DNA from: a virus
DNA length: 35,143 bases
Reading direction: 5' to 3' (one strand)
Virus record (IMG/VR): IMGVR_UViG_3300030406_004752
Location: 1-35,143 of that record
The translations under genes and the position numbers were made by a program. Numbering within the stretch: the stretch's first letter is position 1; each line of letters begins with the position of its first letter. Positions 21,775 to 28,377 of the stretch are shown piece by piece. The notes under the pieces were generated by a model that searched no databases, had not been told where the DNA came from, and saw only the letters and a program-made list of their open reading frames with translations.

Positions 21775-24359
21775 TATTCTGCTGTTGCTGGGTTTCTAAA
21801 AGTTCTTGCTCCTGCTACTTTCAGGGATCTAAATTTTGGTCTTCCAAAAGTGGTATCTAGTGTAAATTGTAATCCGTATGCTCTTTTGTTTCCTATTCTT
21901 CCTCTAATTGAATAGTCTTCCCCGGCTGTTAATTGACTGCCGTTGTTAAAACTTGCAAGTGTTCCAAGGTCTATATTGCTATCTACGTTTTCTGTCTCTA
22001 TAGATAGGTTGCCATTGCTAGCAAGTCCTGCCTCAGACTCTATGTGCAGTTCAAAGTTGTTCCATTTCTTTCTATCTATTGATTTAAGAGTGAACATCCT
22101 GGTTACCGCCGACGACACAACCGCTGCGGATTTGGCAACTGCTCCCACTTGAACAACGTATACATCGTTGCCTCCCGTGCCGCCTTCTATTTTGTGTACA
22201 CCTCCAGTTTTGTTTATTGCATACACTCCTCTATCTTGACCCTTTCCTGCCACAGTGAGGTGCGTAAAATCCCAGGCTGAGTCATTTATAGAATCTACGG
22301 ATTCCCAGTTCTTGTTTATAAAATTGTAAATGAGAAGTGTGTTGTTTGTTGTTGAGCTTCCAGTTGGAAGAGCTATAAAATATCTGTTATCAAAATATAC
22401 AGCTACGGCATTCTCTGCATGATCTTTGTTTATGTTTTCAATGGTTGCTTGAATGGTTGCAGATATTGGAAGATCCCTTCCACGCAAGTTGTACAAATCC
22501 TGAAAGTCTACACCATAAACACCATTGTCGGATAAAAATATGAGATTGTTGGCTACTTGAATGATTGTTTTTCTAGCCAAACAACCCACCTCATCTGTGA
22601 TCAATGTGCTTTTTGCCTGTTTTAATAAAAGACTATTACTGATCAGATGTATGCTGTTTCGGTTAAATACAACTAGCTTATCTTCGGAAAAAGAGTGAAG
22701 CCCCACGGTGAAGTCGGAGGTTCCTGCATTTAGCCTAAACTGGCCAAACATATAATCGTAGGTGTCGCTATCCAGTATCTGAGAAAATATAATCTCGTCA
22801 TGTATGTTCCTATCGGTAATAGTTGTACCGCTAGTGTTCTCATCCATTTCATATTCATAAGGAACTACAATTCTCTTCTGGTGGTATGTGCCAAATGGAG
22901 GAGCTGGCATGTGTGTGTACCCGGCACCTTCTGATGCTTTTTCCAAAAAGGTTGGGGTTGCTGTCAATGTGTCTTTTGATGCGGAGTCGCCGTCGCGGCC
23001 TATGCTTGCTTTAAGACCATTGGGGTCTGGATCAGTGGGAACTGAGAACGTAAAGCCTTTTTTAATCCCTACGGTGGGAGATCCACTAGGAGCTTGGCTA
23101 CTTAGTGTTCCAGATATGTAAATTGAAAATGTTGTGGTGCTACCTATCTCAGCTACAATTCTGTTTCCATTAACAGATGAATGGTAGTTGGCTATAGTGA
23201 TTGGATCTCCAACCTTCAGTTCGTGTCCTGCTGATGTAGTAAAGGTTGCTTTATTATATCCAACGAAAGGAGCAGTTCCAGATGTAGTGCTAAGACTGGT
23301 TGTACTTATCGTAAGTGGGCTGTCGTCTGTAACAAAAACTTCTTTTACAGAGAACTCAAATCCCTGAATCAAACCAGATCCGCTATCGTCATATCCTGCA
23401 TCACTTGTTGATCCAATGTCTTCGTTGACCCCATTTTTTATAAATATGGAAGTACCCTGGCTAAGTGATCCAGTATCGGACACTACCGTTGCTAGCTGGT
23501 TTACTATCTGAAAACTACCAGCAGGAACTATAATGTCTTCTGGTTCTGTAAAAGATCCGTTTGCTACTCTGGTAAATTCGGGAGTTCCGGTTAGTATTCC
23601 ATTCCATTCTAAGGCTATCTTGCCTTCTCTAAAAATAAATACTTTGTTGAATGCCTGTAGTGCTTGTCCTCCGGCTGCATCTAATCCGCTTGGGTATTCA
23701 ATATCTACAGTTGAGCTATCCGAAGTTTTTACAACAGATGCCTTATTAGTTCCTACGCACAATACATAACTTTCCGAATCGTTATTTGGGTCGCTGTATT
23801 CTATAGCATCTTCAATATCGTTAATGGCTGAATCATCAAGGAATGGACCTCTGGCGGTACCCACTGTAGATATATTCGTGAGTCCAGTAATGACCACTGT
23901 TATTCTGTCATTAGTTGGAGCAGATGCTATGGTATAGTTTCCGTCTATGGGAATGCTGGTACCTGCTGCATTAGTTCCCGCAAATCCAGTAAGATTCACT
24001 ACTTGACCAACCCAATTTGCAGCCGCTTGACCTTCGTAGGGAAATGCGTCGGTAGCAAAAGATATTGTCACTGTGCTACTACTAATAGATGGTGTTCCAG
24101 AAATAGAAGGCCACGCCCCGTCGTGCAATCGAGTAGACCCCACTTTTAATGGAGCTGGTTGGAATGGAGATGCTAGGAAGTCTATGGGCTTCCTGGTTTG
24201 CCACTCTCCATTTAAACCCAATCTTCCATTATTGGATTCCCTCAAAACACCAGACTGAAGTTGGTCGGGACGCAAGCGGTTGTTAAATCCAACAAACCCA
24301 GTGTCGAATTCTTCAGCTATTCGGTCATCCTGTTGACCATATGTATCGTACCTTGCCAT
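21774..24359 (-). CDS. Tail nozzle / tail tubular protein B-like
   Basis: An 861-residue protein. I start it at MARYDTYGQQDD (ATG 24359), which shares one base with the preceding stop (TAATG), instead of four codons upstream. The N-terminal part contains GFNNRLRPDQLQSGVLRE and further on WQTRKPIDF, followed by long beta-rich repeats. The C-terminal third has NNLIFLSDNGVYGVDFQD, YFDNRYFIALP and LLIYNFINKNWES: repeated blades like the beta-propeller of podovirus nozzle proteins (T7 gp12, P22 gp10). It sits before the fibre gene, as in other short-tailed phages. Identification is by architecture and memory of the family. Confidence 0.75.
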   Translation of the reverse strand: MARYDTYGQQDDRIAEEFDTGFVGFNNRLRPDQLQSGVLRESNNGRLGLNGEWQTRKPIDFLASPFQPAPLKVGSTRLHDGAWPSISGTPSISSSTVTISFATDAFPYEGQAAANWVGQVVNLTGFAGTNAAGTSIPIDGNYTIASAPTNDRITVVITGLTNISTVGTARGPFLDDSAINDIEDAIEYSDPNNDSESYVLCVGTNKASVVKTSDSSTVDIEYPSGLDAAGGQALQAFNKVFIFREGKIALEWNGILTGTPEFTRVANGSFTEPEDIIVPAGSFQIVNQLATVVSDTGSLSQGTSIFIKNGVNEDIGSTSDAGYDDSGSGLIQGFEFSVKEVFVTDDSPLTISTTSLSTTSGTAPFVGYNKATFTTSAGHELKVGDPITIANYHSSVNGNRIVAEIGSTTTFSIYISGTLSSQAPSGSPTVGIKKGFTFSVPTDPDPNGLKASIGRDGDSASKDTLTATPTFLEKASEGAGYTHMPAPPFGTYHQKRIVVPYEYEMDENTSGTTITDRNIHDEIIFSQILDSDTYDYMFGQFRLNAGTSDFTVGLHSFSEDKLVVFNRNSIHLISNSLLLKQAKSTLITDEVGCLARKTIIQVANNLIFLSDNGVYGVDFQDLYNLRGRDLPISATIQATIENINKDHAENAVAVYFDNRYFIALPTGSSTTNNTLLIYNFINKNWESVDSINDSAWDFTHLTVAGKGQDRGVYAINKTGGVHKIEGGTGGNDVYVVQVGAVAKSAAVVSSAVTRMFTLKSIDRKKWNNFELHIESEAGLASNGNLSIETENVDSNIDLGTLASFNNGSQLTAGEDYSIRGRIGNKRAYGLQFTLDTTFGRPKFRSLKVAGARTFRNPATAE

Positions 24360-24607
24360 TAGCAGTTCCAAGCCCTTCGGCTCCAGTAGTTAGCTGATAG
24401 TTTATTATTCTTACCTTTTATTCCCCCTGACCTAGCACAATAGGATCTCTTCCTAGCTGGGTTATTTTTTTTGATGGACATGTTGGCATCGCCAAAACGT
24501 ACGATCTTTTCTCTTCCGCCCTGACACGCCTTTACAACAAACTTTTTCCCACCAGACACTTGTCTTCGAGGGACGTTGCATTTCATTTTTTTCTTATCTA
24601 CTGCCAC
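24359..24607 (-). CDS. Small basic Cys-containing phage protein
   Basis: An 82-residue, very basic protein. Conserved-looking pieces, GKKFVVKACQGGREKIVRFG, DANMSIKKNNPARKRSYCAR and ANYWSRRAW, match small proteins I remember from cyanophages and other marine phages. The start is GTG 24607 (AAGG five bases upstream, overlapping the previous gene by 14 bases) or ATG 24586. The stop is shared with the nozzle ATG (TAATG). Its four Cys could hold zinc. It is placed among virion genes, so it may be a minor structural or DNA-binding protein packaged in the head. Confidence 0.8.
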   Translation of the reverse strand: MAVDKKKMKCNVPRRQVSGGKKFVVKACQGGREKIVRFGDANMSIKKNNPARKRSYCARSGGIKGKNNKLSANYWSRRAWNC

Positions 24608-24842
24608 TTCTTACCTTTGCTTTAGGTGTGTTAGCCACAACTGTTTTGCCCTTAGATCCTGCTCTTTTCTTTTTCTTTGCGGTGGCAGCTCGTTCAGCCT
24701 TAGTTAGGCTTAGGGCTTTGCGTCTAGGCAAACATCTGTCCGGCCTCTTCTTGTTAGGAGAAGTGCCGCACTTACCCTTGATAGATCCATCTGTACCTAT
24801 CCTAACCCAGTCTTGTTTTAGCCACTGTTTGAGTTGAGCCAC
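24594..24842 (-). CDS. Small basic protein, DUF5872-like
   Basis: An 82-residue protein starting at GTG 24842, which shares its G with the preceding TAG. The N-terminal half, LKQWLKQDWVRIGTDGSIKG, then KCGTSPNKKRPDRCLPRRKA, and LTKAERAATAKKKKRAG resemble DUF5872 proteins (W-x2-W/V core, two Cys, basic tail) found in marine phages and some giant viruses. The C-terminus is almost pure K/A/G/S. It is likely a nucleic-acid-binding or virion-associated protein. The family call is from memory. Confidence 0.78.
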   Translation of the reverse strand: MAQLKQWLKQDWVRIGTDGSIKGKCGTSPNKKRPDRCLPRRKALSLTKAERAATAKKKKRAGSKGKTVVANTPKAKVRSGSR

Positions 24843-25015
24843 TAGCGTCCTTTCCTTCTGCCTCCCTTTGACTTCTTAGCGTAGTTTGGATCTTTACAAT
24901 ACTTAGATGCAGCTAGGTTGGCGTACGCAGAAGGGTACGTGTCAAACGTCCTTCTGGCCCAAGCCTTACCTTCTGGGCAAATTTTGCCTCCACTTTTAGC
25001 TCTTTTTCTTGGCAT
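24842..25015 (-). CDS. Small basic protein with a GGKICPEGKAW motif
   Basis: A 57-residue protein starting at ATG 25015 (MPRKRAKSGG); the longer frame upstream is a shadow of the 42-residue gene. GGKICPEGKAWARRTF and YPSAYANLAASKYCKDPNYA form a compact motif with two Cys that I recall from cyanophage and large-virus proteins. The C-terminus is KSKGGRRKGR. It overlaps the upstream gene by 20 bases and is coupled to the next by TAGTG. Probably a DNA-contacting virion component; no function is proven. Confidence 0.8.
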   Translation of the reverse strand: MPRKRAKSGGKICPEGKAWARRTFDTYPSAYANLAASKYCKDPNYAKKSKGGRRKGR

Positions 25016-25124
25016 TTTTTCTGCGTTTTCTAAGCACTGCAAAATCAGCACCTGTAATCTTTCTACGAGGTGCAGCAATAGCAGCAATCCGTTTTTGAGC
25101 TGGGCTATATTTACTAAAAGGCAT
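24996..25124 (-). CDS. 42-residue basic phage peptide
   Basis: Starts at ATG 25124, sharing one base with the preceding TAA. The sequence runs MPFSKYSPAQKRIAAIAA, then PRRKITGADFAVLRKRRK. The SPAQKRIAA and KITGADF pieces look like a conserved small family seen in other phages, as far as I remember. Highly basic, with two short helices. It is one of a chain of small basic genes translated in series. Confidence 0.78.
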   Translation of the reverse strand: MPFSKYSPAQKRIAAIAAPRRKITGADFAVLRKRRKNAKKKS

Positions 25125-25306
25125 TATGATTTCCAAGACTTTCTAGCTTTGTTCTGTGCAGTTTTAGACAGTTCTCCGTAATGAAACAATCGCTTGGAAG
25201 ATTTACCATGCGTTTTACCAGAATGTAGCTTACCATTGGGCATCTTATGAAGACCCCCTTTGTGCTCCTTTCCATCCTTAAAATAATGTTTTACTCCCAT
25301 TGGCAT
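25124..25306 (-). CDS. 60-residue basic His/Lys-rich phage protein
   Basis: ATG 25306 (MPMGVKHYFKDGKEHKGGLH) shares one base with the preceding TAA; 14 extra upstream codons would overlap the 21-residue gene and are unlikely. It has repeated Gly-Lys-His motifs (KMPNGKLHSGKTHGKSS) and ends with LSKTAQNKARKSWKS. Similar short proteins occur in marine phages (from memory). The His- and Lys-rich composition suggests binding to nucleic acid or metal. Confidence 0.8.
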   Translation of the reverse strand: MPMGVKHYFKDGKEHKGGLHKMPNGKLHSGKTHGKSSKRLFHYGELSKTAQNKARKSWKS

Positions 25307-25371
25307 TATCGTACTCTTCTCCTTCCCATGCAACTTGTGCAGCCACAAGATTTCTTTTTACCTTTTGGCAT
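25306..25371 (-). CDS. 21-residue basic Cys micro-protein
   Basis: ATG 25371 shares one base with the preceding stop, and its own TAA shares one base with the next ATG. The product MPKGKKKSCGCTSCMGRRRV (plus R) packs three Cys (CGCTSC) between basic ends, a possible zinc or disulfide knot. Below usual length limits, but the exact TAATG coupling on both sides argues for expression. Confidence 0.6.
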   Translation of the reverse strand: MPKGKKKSCGCTSCMGRRRVR

Positions 25372-25436
25372 TAGTAACTCTTCCTAGTAGATGTTCTTTT
25401 ACCGCCTTTTTTAGGTTTCCTTTTGTATCCCGGCAT
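25371..25436 (-). CDS. 21-residue Lys/Arg/Gly micro-protein
   Basis: ATG 25436 shares one base with the previous TAA. The product is MPGYKRKPKKGGKRTSTRKS followed by Y, almost wholly basic like a protamine fragment. TAATG couplings on both sides support translation as part of the chain. Confidence 0.58.
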   Translation of the reverse strand: MPGYKRKPKKGGKRTSTRKSY

Positions 25437-25507
25437 TATCGTTTTCCTTTCTTTTTCATGGTTTTACCCATTGGGCAGGCTTTTCGTTTTCCGTATTTCT
25501 GCATCAT
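25436..25507 (-). CDS. 23-residue basic micro-protein
   Basis: ATG 25507 (or 25504) follows the stop of the 116-residue gene by one base. The product begins MMQKYGKRKACPMGKTMKKK and is very basic with one Cys. It is the first member of the small basic gene chain and ends in a TAATG overlap. Confidence 0.58.
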   Translation of the reverse strand: MMQKYGKRKACPMGKTMKKKGKR

Positions 25508-25508
25508 A

Positions 25509-25859
25509 TCATTCTTTAACGTCTAGGTAATTTTTGTCGCGTAGTTCAAAGTTGACACTACCATAGCTTTTTAATTTTTCTACAGTGCTGCCAATTTCCT
25601 CCATGTTTTTTTCAAGGTATTGTAACCTTAAATTCTGTTCAGCATCGTCAGGTAAAGCTCCCAGTTCTCCTCTAGGCCATTTGATACGGAACTCAGTATT
25701 CATCCCTATCTCGACATCCCTAATGTTCTGAGCGTTCTCTAAGCTAGCGATGCGGCTAGTCATGTTAACGTAACCCGTAACACTAACTACAGTAAACCCA
25801 ATCAACGCAATCAAGTTACGTAGGGGTATAGTCACTGCTGTCTTGTCGCTTATATCCAT
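25509..25859 (-). CDS. Membrane-anchored coiled-coil protein
   Basis: A 116-residue protein with a short cytoplasmic head, one transmembrane helix (residues about 13-31, LRNLIALIGFTVVSVTGYV), a short coiled coil (MTSRIASLENAQN), the segment FRIKWPRGELGALPDD and a second helix. I remember this layout from marine phages, where it often lies next to a holin-like gene. It could be a spanin-like or holin-associated protein, or a small virion protein. It is coupled to the 136-residue membrane gene by TAATG. Confidence 0.75.
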   Translation of the reverse strand: MDISDKTAVTIPLRNLIALIGFTVVSVTGYVNMTSRIASLENAQNIRDVEIGMNTEFRIKWPRGELGALPDDAEQNLRLQYLEKNMEEIGSTVEKLKSYGSVNFELRDKNYLDVKE

Positions 25860-26269
25860 TATTTAACTTGCGAGCTTCCAAAGTAAAATCCTAGTAGAGC
25901 CAGCATCCCTTGCCTAACCTCAGGCAGCAATACAAACCCTTCTAGATTCTTCCATTTATCTGCTCCTATTCCTAAAAATTTAAAGATGCCCAGTTTCTGT
26001 GCTTCAATCGTCACTGGTATGTCAAAGAAGGCCATGATGAAGGGAGCAAATACCACTGAAAACAGGATGCACATAGCGATGAGTTTTCTAACCCATGCTC
26101 CACTTTCTCCTGATCGTTCTGCTGCTCTGTCTGCTGAAGCATCCGAAACTTGCTGTTTTTGAATCATGGACTTGATAGCATTTGCTTGGATATTCATTTG
26201 AGCCGAGATCAATTTCATTACAAATCCCGTGACTCCACCTCCAAGCATTGCCACTAGTTCACCACTCAT
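25859..26269 (-). CDS. Holin-like membrane protein (3TM holin type)
   Basis: A 136-residue protein. A hydrophobic N-terminal segment (VAMLGGGVTGFVMKLIS) is followed by a charged helical stretch and a strong transmembrane helix (residues 62-82, KLIAMCILFSVVFAPFIMAF). A terminal hydrophobic segment ends LLGFYFGSSQ. This resembles the Holin_3TMs family, which would open the inner membrane for lysis. It is coupled on both sides (ATGA upstream, TAATG downstream) and sits in a trio of membrane genes. The lysozyme gene is far away, near the portal. Confidence 0.68.
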   Translation of the reverse strand: MSGELVAMLGGGVTGFVMKLISAQMNIQANAIKSMIQKQQVSDASADRAAERSGESGAWVRKLIAMCILFSVVFAPFIMAFFDIPVTIEAQKLGIFKFLGIGADKWKNLEGFVLLPEVRQGMLALLGFYFGSSQVK

Positions 26270-26430
26270 CGCTTTCTTAATTCTACTATTGTTTTATATA
26301 TCCACAGCCCCATGTATGCAATCGTACATACCGAAGCGATAATAGACATTACCTCGCTAATTCCTTGAAAAGAAACGGCAAGTATTGATCCTGTCGCTCC
26401 CAGTCCAAGCTTGTTTAGCTCAGGGTTCAT
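26266..26430 (-). CDS. 54-residue membrane protein
   Basis: ATG 26430 shares one base with the preceding TAA, and the stop overlaps the next ATG (ATGA). The product starts MNPELNKLGLGATGSILAVS and continues with two hydrophobic helices (about residues 12-28 and 28-46, with IASVCTIAYMGLWIY), ending in a basic tail, VELRKR. Its size, topology and position next to the holin-like gene suggest a second holin or an antiholin. Not in the usual length range, but the coupling makes it convincing. Confidence 0.72.
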   Translation of the reverse strand: MNPELNKLGLGATGSILAVSFQGISEVMSIIASVCTIAYMGLWIYKTIVELRKR

Positions 26431-26738
26431 TACACAAATTGTGAACCGTGAACTATTGCGGTACCTGATACACCTAAAAACTTAGCAGCCTTAGCAGCTT
26501 GAAAGCTAAGTGTAATAAGACCCTTCTCCTTGAGTAGGAGATGACCATTCGATGCGGTAGGAGTGCTACCATCAAACGTAACAATGACATTATTGTCTTG
26601 TACATCTATAATGACGTATTTGGTGTCGCTATCAAAAGCAGCAAAAGAAACTCCAGATCCTGATGTGGCACAGGATAGGTTTTCTCCAGCAATCGTTGAA
26701 TTTGGACGAGGATATAGGTTTGTTACTAAACTATTCAT
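26430..26738 (-). CDS. Small putative virion protein
   Basis: A 102-residue, beta-rich protein. YVIIDVQDNNVIVTFDGSTP and ASNGHLLLKEKG are typical of a small family found between connector and tail genes in many phages. A C-terminal helix is Ala-rich (FQAAKAAKFLG). It may be a head-closure, stopper or decoration protein. It begins just after the connector stop (TAAATG). Confidence 0.68.
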   Translation of the reverse strand: MNSLVTNLYPRPNSTIAGENLSCATSGSGVSFAAFDSDTKYVIIDVQDNNVIVTFDGSTPTASNGHLLLKEKGLITLSFQAAKAAKFLGVSGTAIVHGSQFV

Positions 26739-27365
26739 TTATCGTGATTGTTGTGATACGTGCGTTCTAAAACGCTTTCCTACGGTGTTGTTGTTTGCTA
26801 CTTGCTGCGGGTTATCCATTACTTCTCCTAGATAGTTTTCGGCGATTTGTTCTTCAAAACCAGCCTTTTGATGTTGTCCATCCATTCTAAGAAAATCAGC
26901 ATATGTGGAGTGGGCCATGAAGTAGAAATATTCTTGTGGAACCTGAGTCAAAGATCCAGATCCATCAATATCTAAGCTTGTTAGCAAGGTGATGGGTTTT
27001 TTGTATGTAACGTATACGCTGGTAGCATCCGCAGTGGTGAGGTTCATTACATGTGCACCATCGCTTTCCACAAAAAATTCAAACTCAATAGTTGAGTTTT
27101 TGAGGAAAGGTTCCTCTCTGTGTATTCTGAGAAATTCTGCAATATCGGTTTTACTGGTTTGTGTAAAAGGAACTATTGAATTTGTTATAGTTCTTTCTTC
27201 TCCAGTTGTTAAAAACCTTACCCAGTACGGAGTGCGGTTGTACGCTTCGTACATCCGGCGATTTGCTAAAGCTAATAGATGAGCATTTTCAGCAGTGGTA
27301 AAATCGGATGTACCCGCCAGGGCGGATATCAAATCATACAAGTCTTTATTAGCTTTGTCCTGCAT
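26739..27365 (-). CDS. Head-to-tail adaptor protein (T7 gp11-like position)
   Basis: A 208-residue protein. An N-terminal helical part (DLYDLISALAG, HLLALANRRMYEAYNRTPYW) is followed by a beta region and a helical C-terminus (FYFMAHSTYADFLRMDGQ). This helix-beta-helix plan is common in adaptor proteins that sit under the portal. It is placed after capsid genes and before the nozzle, and is joined to its upstream gene by TAATG. The family call is by layout; no signature motif proves it. Confidence 0.65.
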   Translation of the reverse strand: MQDKANKDLYDLISALAGTSDFTTAENAHLLALANRRMYEAYNRTPYWVRFLTTGEERTITNSIVPFTQTSKTDIAEFLRIHREEPFLKNSTIEFEFFVESDGAHVMNLTTADATSVYVTYKKPITLLTSLDIDGSGSLTQVPQEYFYFMAHSTYADFLRMDGQHQKAGFEEQIAENYLGEVMDNPQQVANNNTVGKRFRTHVSQQSR

Positions 27366-27670
27366 TATGCGTTATTGGGTGAGAGATCCTTAAACCTCTT
27401 ATTATAGTCTTGTATGAATTCCTTAGAATGCACTGTGTCGTTCCCGTACTTCTGTGTCAGCCTAAAGAACTCTCTGTGTGGCATAACTGCTACTGGCTTT
27501 CCAAGAACTGGATGTTCCCTGCCCTTGAGTTCAGCAGCCTCCTTCCTAGCAATATTTGTCCGGGATTCTTCAGTAGCTTTTTCAAACTTCAGCCCGGTCA
27601 TAATCTCACGCATAAACGCTCGATTTACTTCTCCGTCACTATACCTTGGAAGTGATGTAATAATATTCAT
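27365..27670 (-). CDS. Small basic hypothetical protein
   Basis: A 101-residue, charged, helical protein (FMREIMTGLKFEKATEESR) with a Pro-rich turn in the middle (HPVLGKPVAVMP) and a final helix. It is coupled to both neighbours (ATGA and TAATG). It is probably a virion assembly protein by context. Unrecognised. Confidence 0.7.
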   Translation of the reverse strand: MNIITSLPRYSDGEVNRAFMREIMTGLKFEKATEESRTNIARKEAAELKGREHPVLGKPVAVMPHREFFRLTQKYGNDTVHSKEFIQDYNKRFKDLSPNNA

Positions 27671-27828
27671 TTCTTCTTTAAGAACAAGCAGCTTTTGAAA
27701 AATTTGTGAAGGCTTTTAGCTACAACAATAAATGATTGTCCTTCTTCAATAGATACCCCCAGGGGGTAATATCTATAGCACGATGACTTAACATCACAGT
27801 TTACTCCTTGGCACTTAATAATATTCAT
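27667..27828 (-). CDS. 53-residue Cys-rich protein
   Basis: ATG 27828 opens a short gene just after the terminator at 27844-27880, and its stop overlaps the next ATG (ATGA). The sequence begins MNIIKCQGVNCDVKSSCYRY, with Cys at 6, 11 and 17 and one more near residue 47: a small zinc-binding-like head, then a basic helical tail. I recall similar C-x4-C-x5-C-x-R-Y peptides in other phages. Function unknown; by position it is the first gene of the tail-side transcript. Confidence 0.7.
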   Translation of the reverse strand: MNIIKCQGVNCDVKSSCYRYYPLGVSIEEGQSFIVVAKSLHKFFKSCLFLKKK

Positions 27829-27843
27829 AAAATGTAAAAGGTT

Positions 27844-27880
27844 AAAAAAAAGGGAGGCCAGAACTGGCCTGACCTCCCCT
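27844..27880 (-). terminator. Intrinsic terminator after the capsid genes
   Basis: On the minus strand GGGAGG...CCTCCC with an inner AGGCCA-GTTC-TGGCCT stem is followed by eight T (27851-27844). It lies just after the 153-residue gene stop (27902). Partial termination here would raise head-protein expression over tail proteins. Confidence 0.78.
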
Positions 27881-27901
27881 TGAAATGATAACTTAATTCA
27901 G

Positions 27902-28363
27902 TTACGCTCCGTAGAGTTCTCCTGCTGTTGGATGATAATCCATCAACAAACGAATCTTACCTGCGGTAGCTACGTCCGGTCCTTCACCTGTAAAGTTGTA
28001 GGTGAGGTCAACCGCACTAACCAAGTGCAATCCATCGTCAAGCAAGGCACCAGTGTTGGTGAAGATCTTGCCGAGGTTTCCACTGTCGTTGAAAACGTCC
28101 ACTTCATCAACGAAACCATCAGGGTCACCATCATCGCCAATAGCGATCGTGGCATCCGTGATGCTGGTTCCGACGACAAGCTCGTCAACAATAATAGCAG
28201 CAGCGTAAACGCCACCAGCCATCGCAGCTCCACCAACTTGGATGTCAACAGCAGTGGCAGAGCCAGCAGTTGTTCCGAGTGTAGACAGGTCAATTTCAGC
28301 TTCGTGGTTAAAACCAAGAGCCAATGTTTCAGCGTTGCGTACTTTTTTTAGTTCGATAGCCAT
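27902..28363 (-). CDS. Putative head decoration protein
   Basis: A 153-residue, acidic, Gly/Ala/Val/Asp-rich beta protein (SATAVDIQVGGAAMAGGVY, DDGDPDGFVDEVDVF) ending LLMDYHPTAGELYGA. It follows the major capsid gene directly with a very strong ribosome site (AAGGAGGT, spacing seven) and is followed by a terminator, so it should be made in amounts similar to the capsid protein. A capsid decoration or head-fibre protein is the natural reading. There is no sequence signature to prove it. Confidence 0.65.
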   Translation of the reverse strand: MAIELKKVRNAETLALGFNHEAEIDLSTLGTTAGSATAVDIQVGGAAMAGGVYAAAIIVDELVVGTSITDATIAIGDDGDPDGFVDEVDVFNDSGNLGKIFTNTGALLDDGLHLVSAVDLTYNFTGEGPDVATAGKIRLLMDYHPTAGELYGA

Positions 28364-28377
28364 TATAGTTTACCTCC

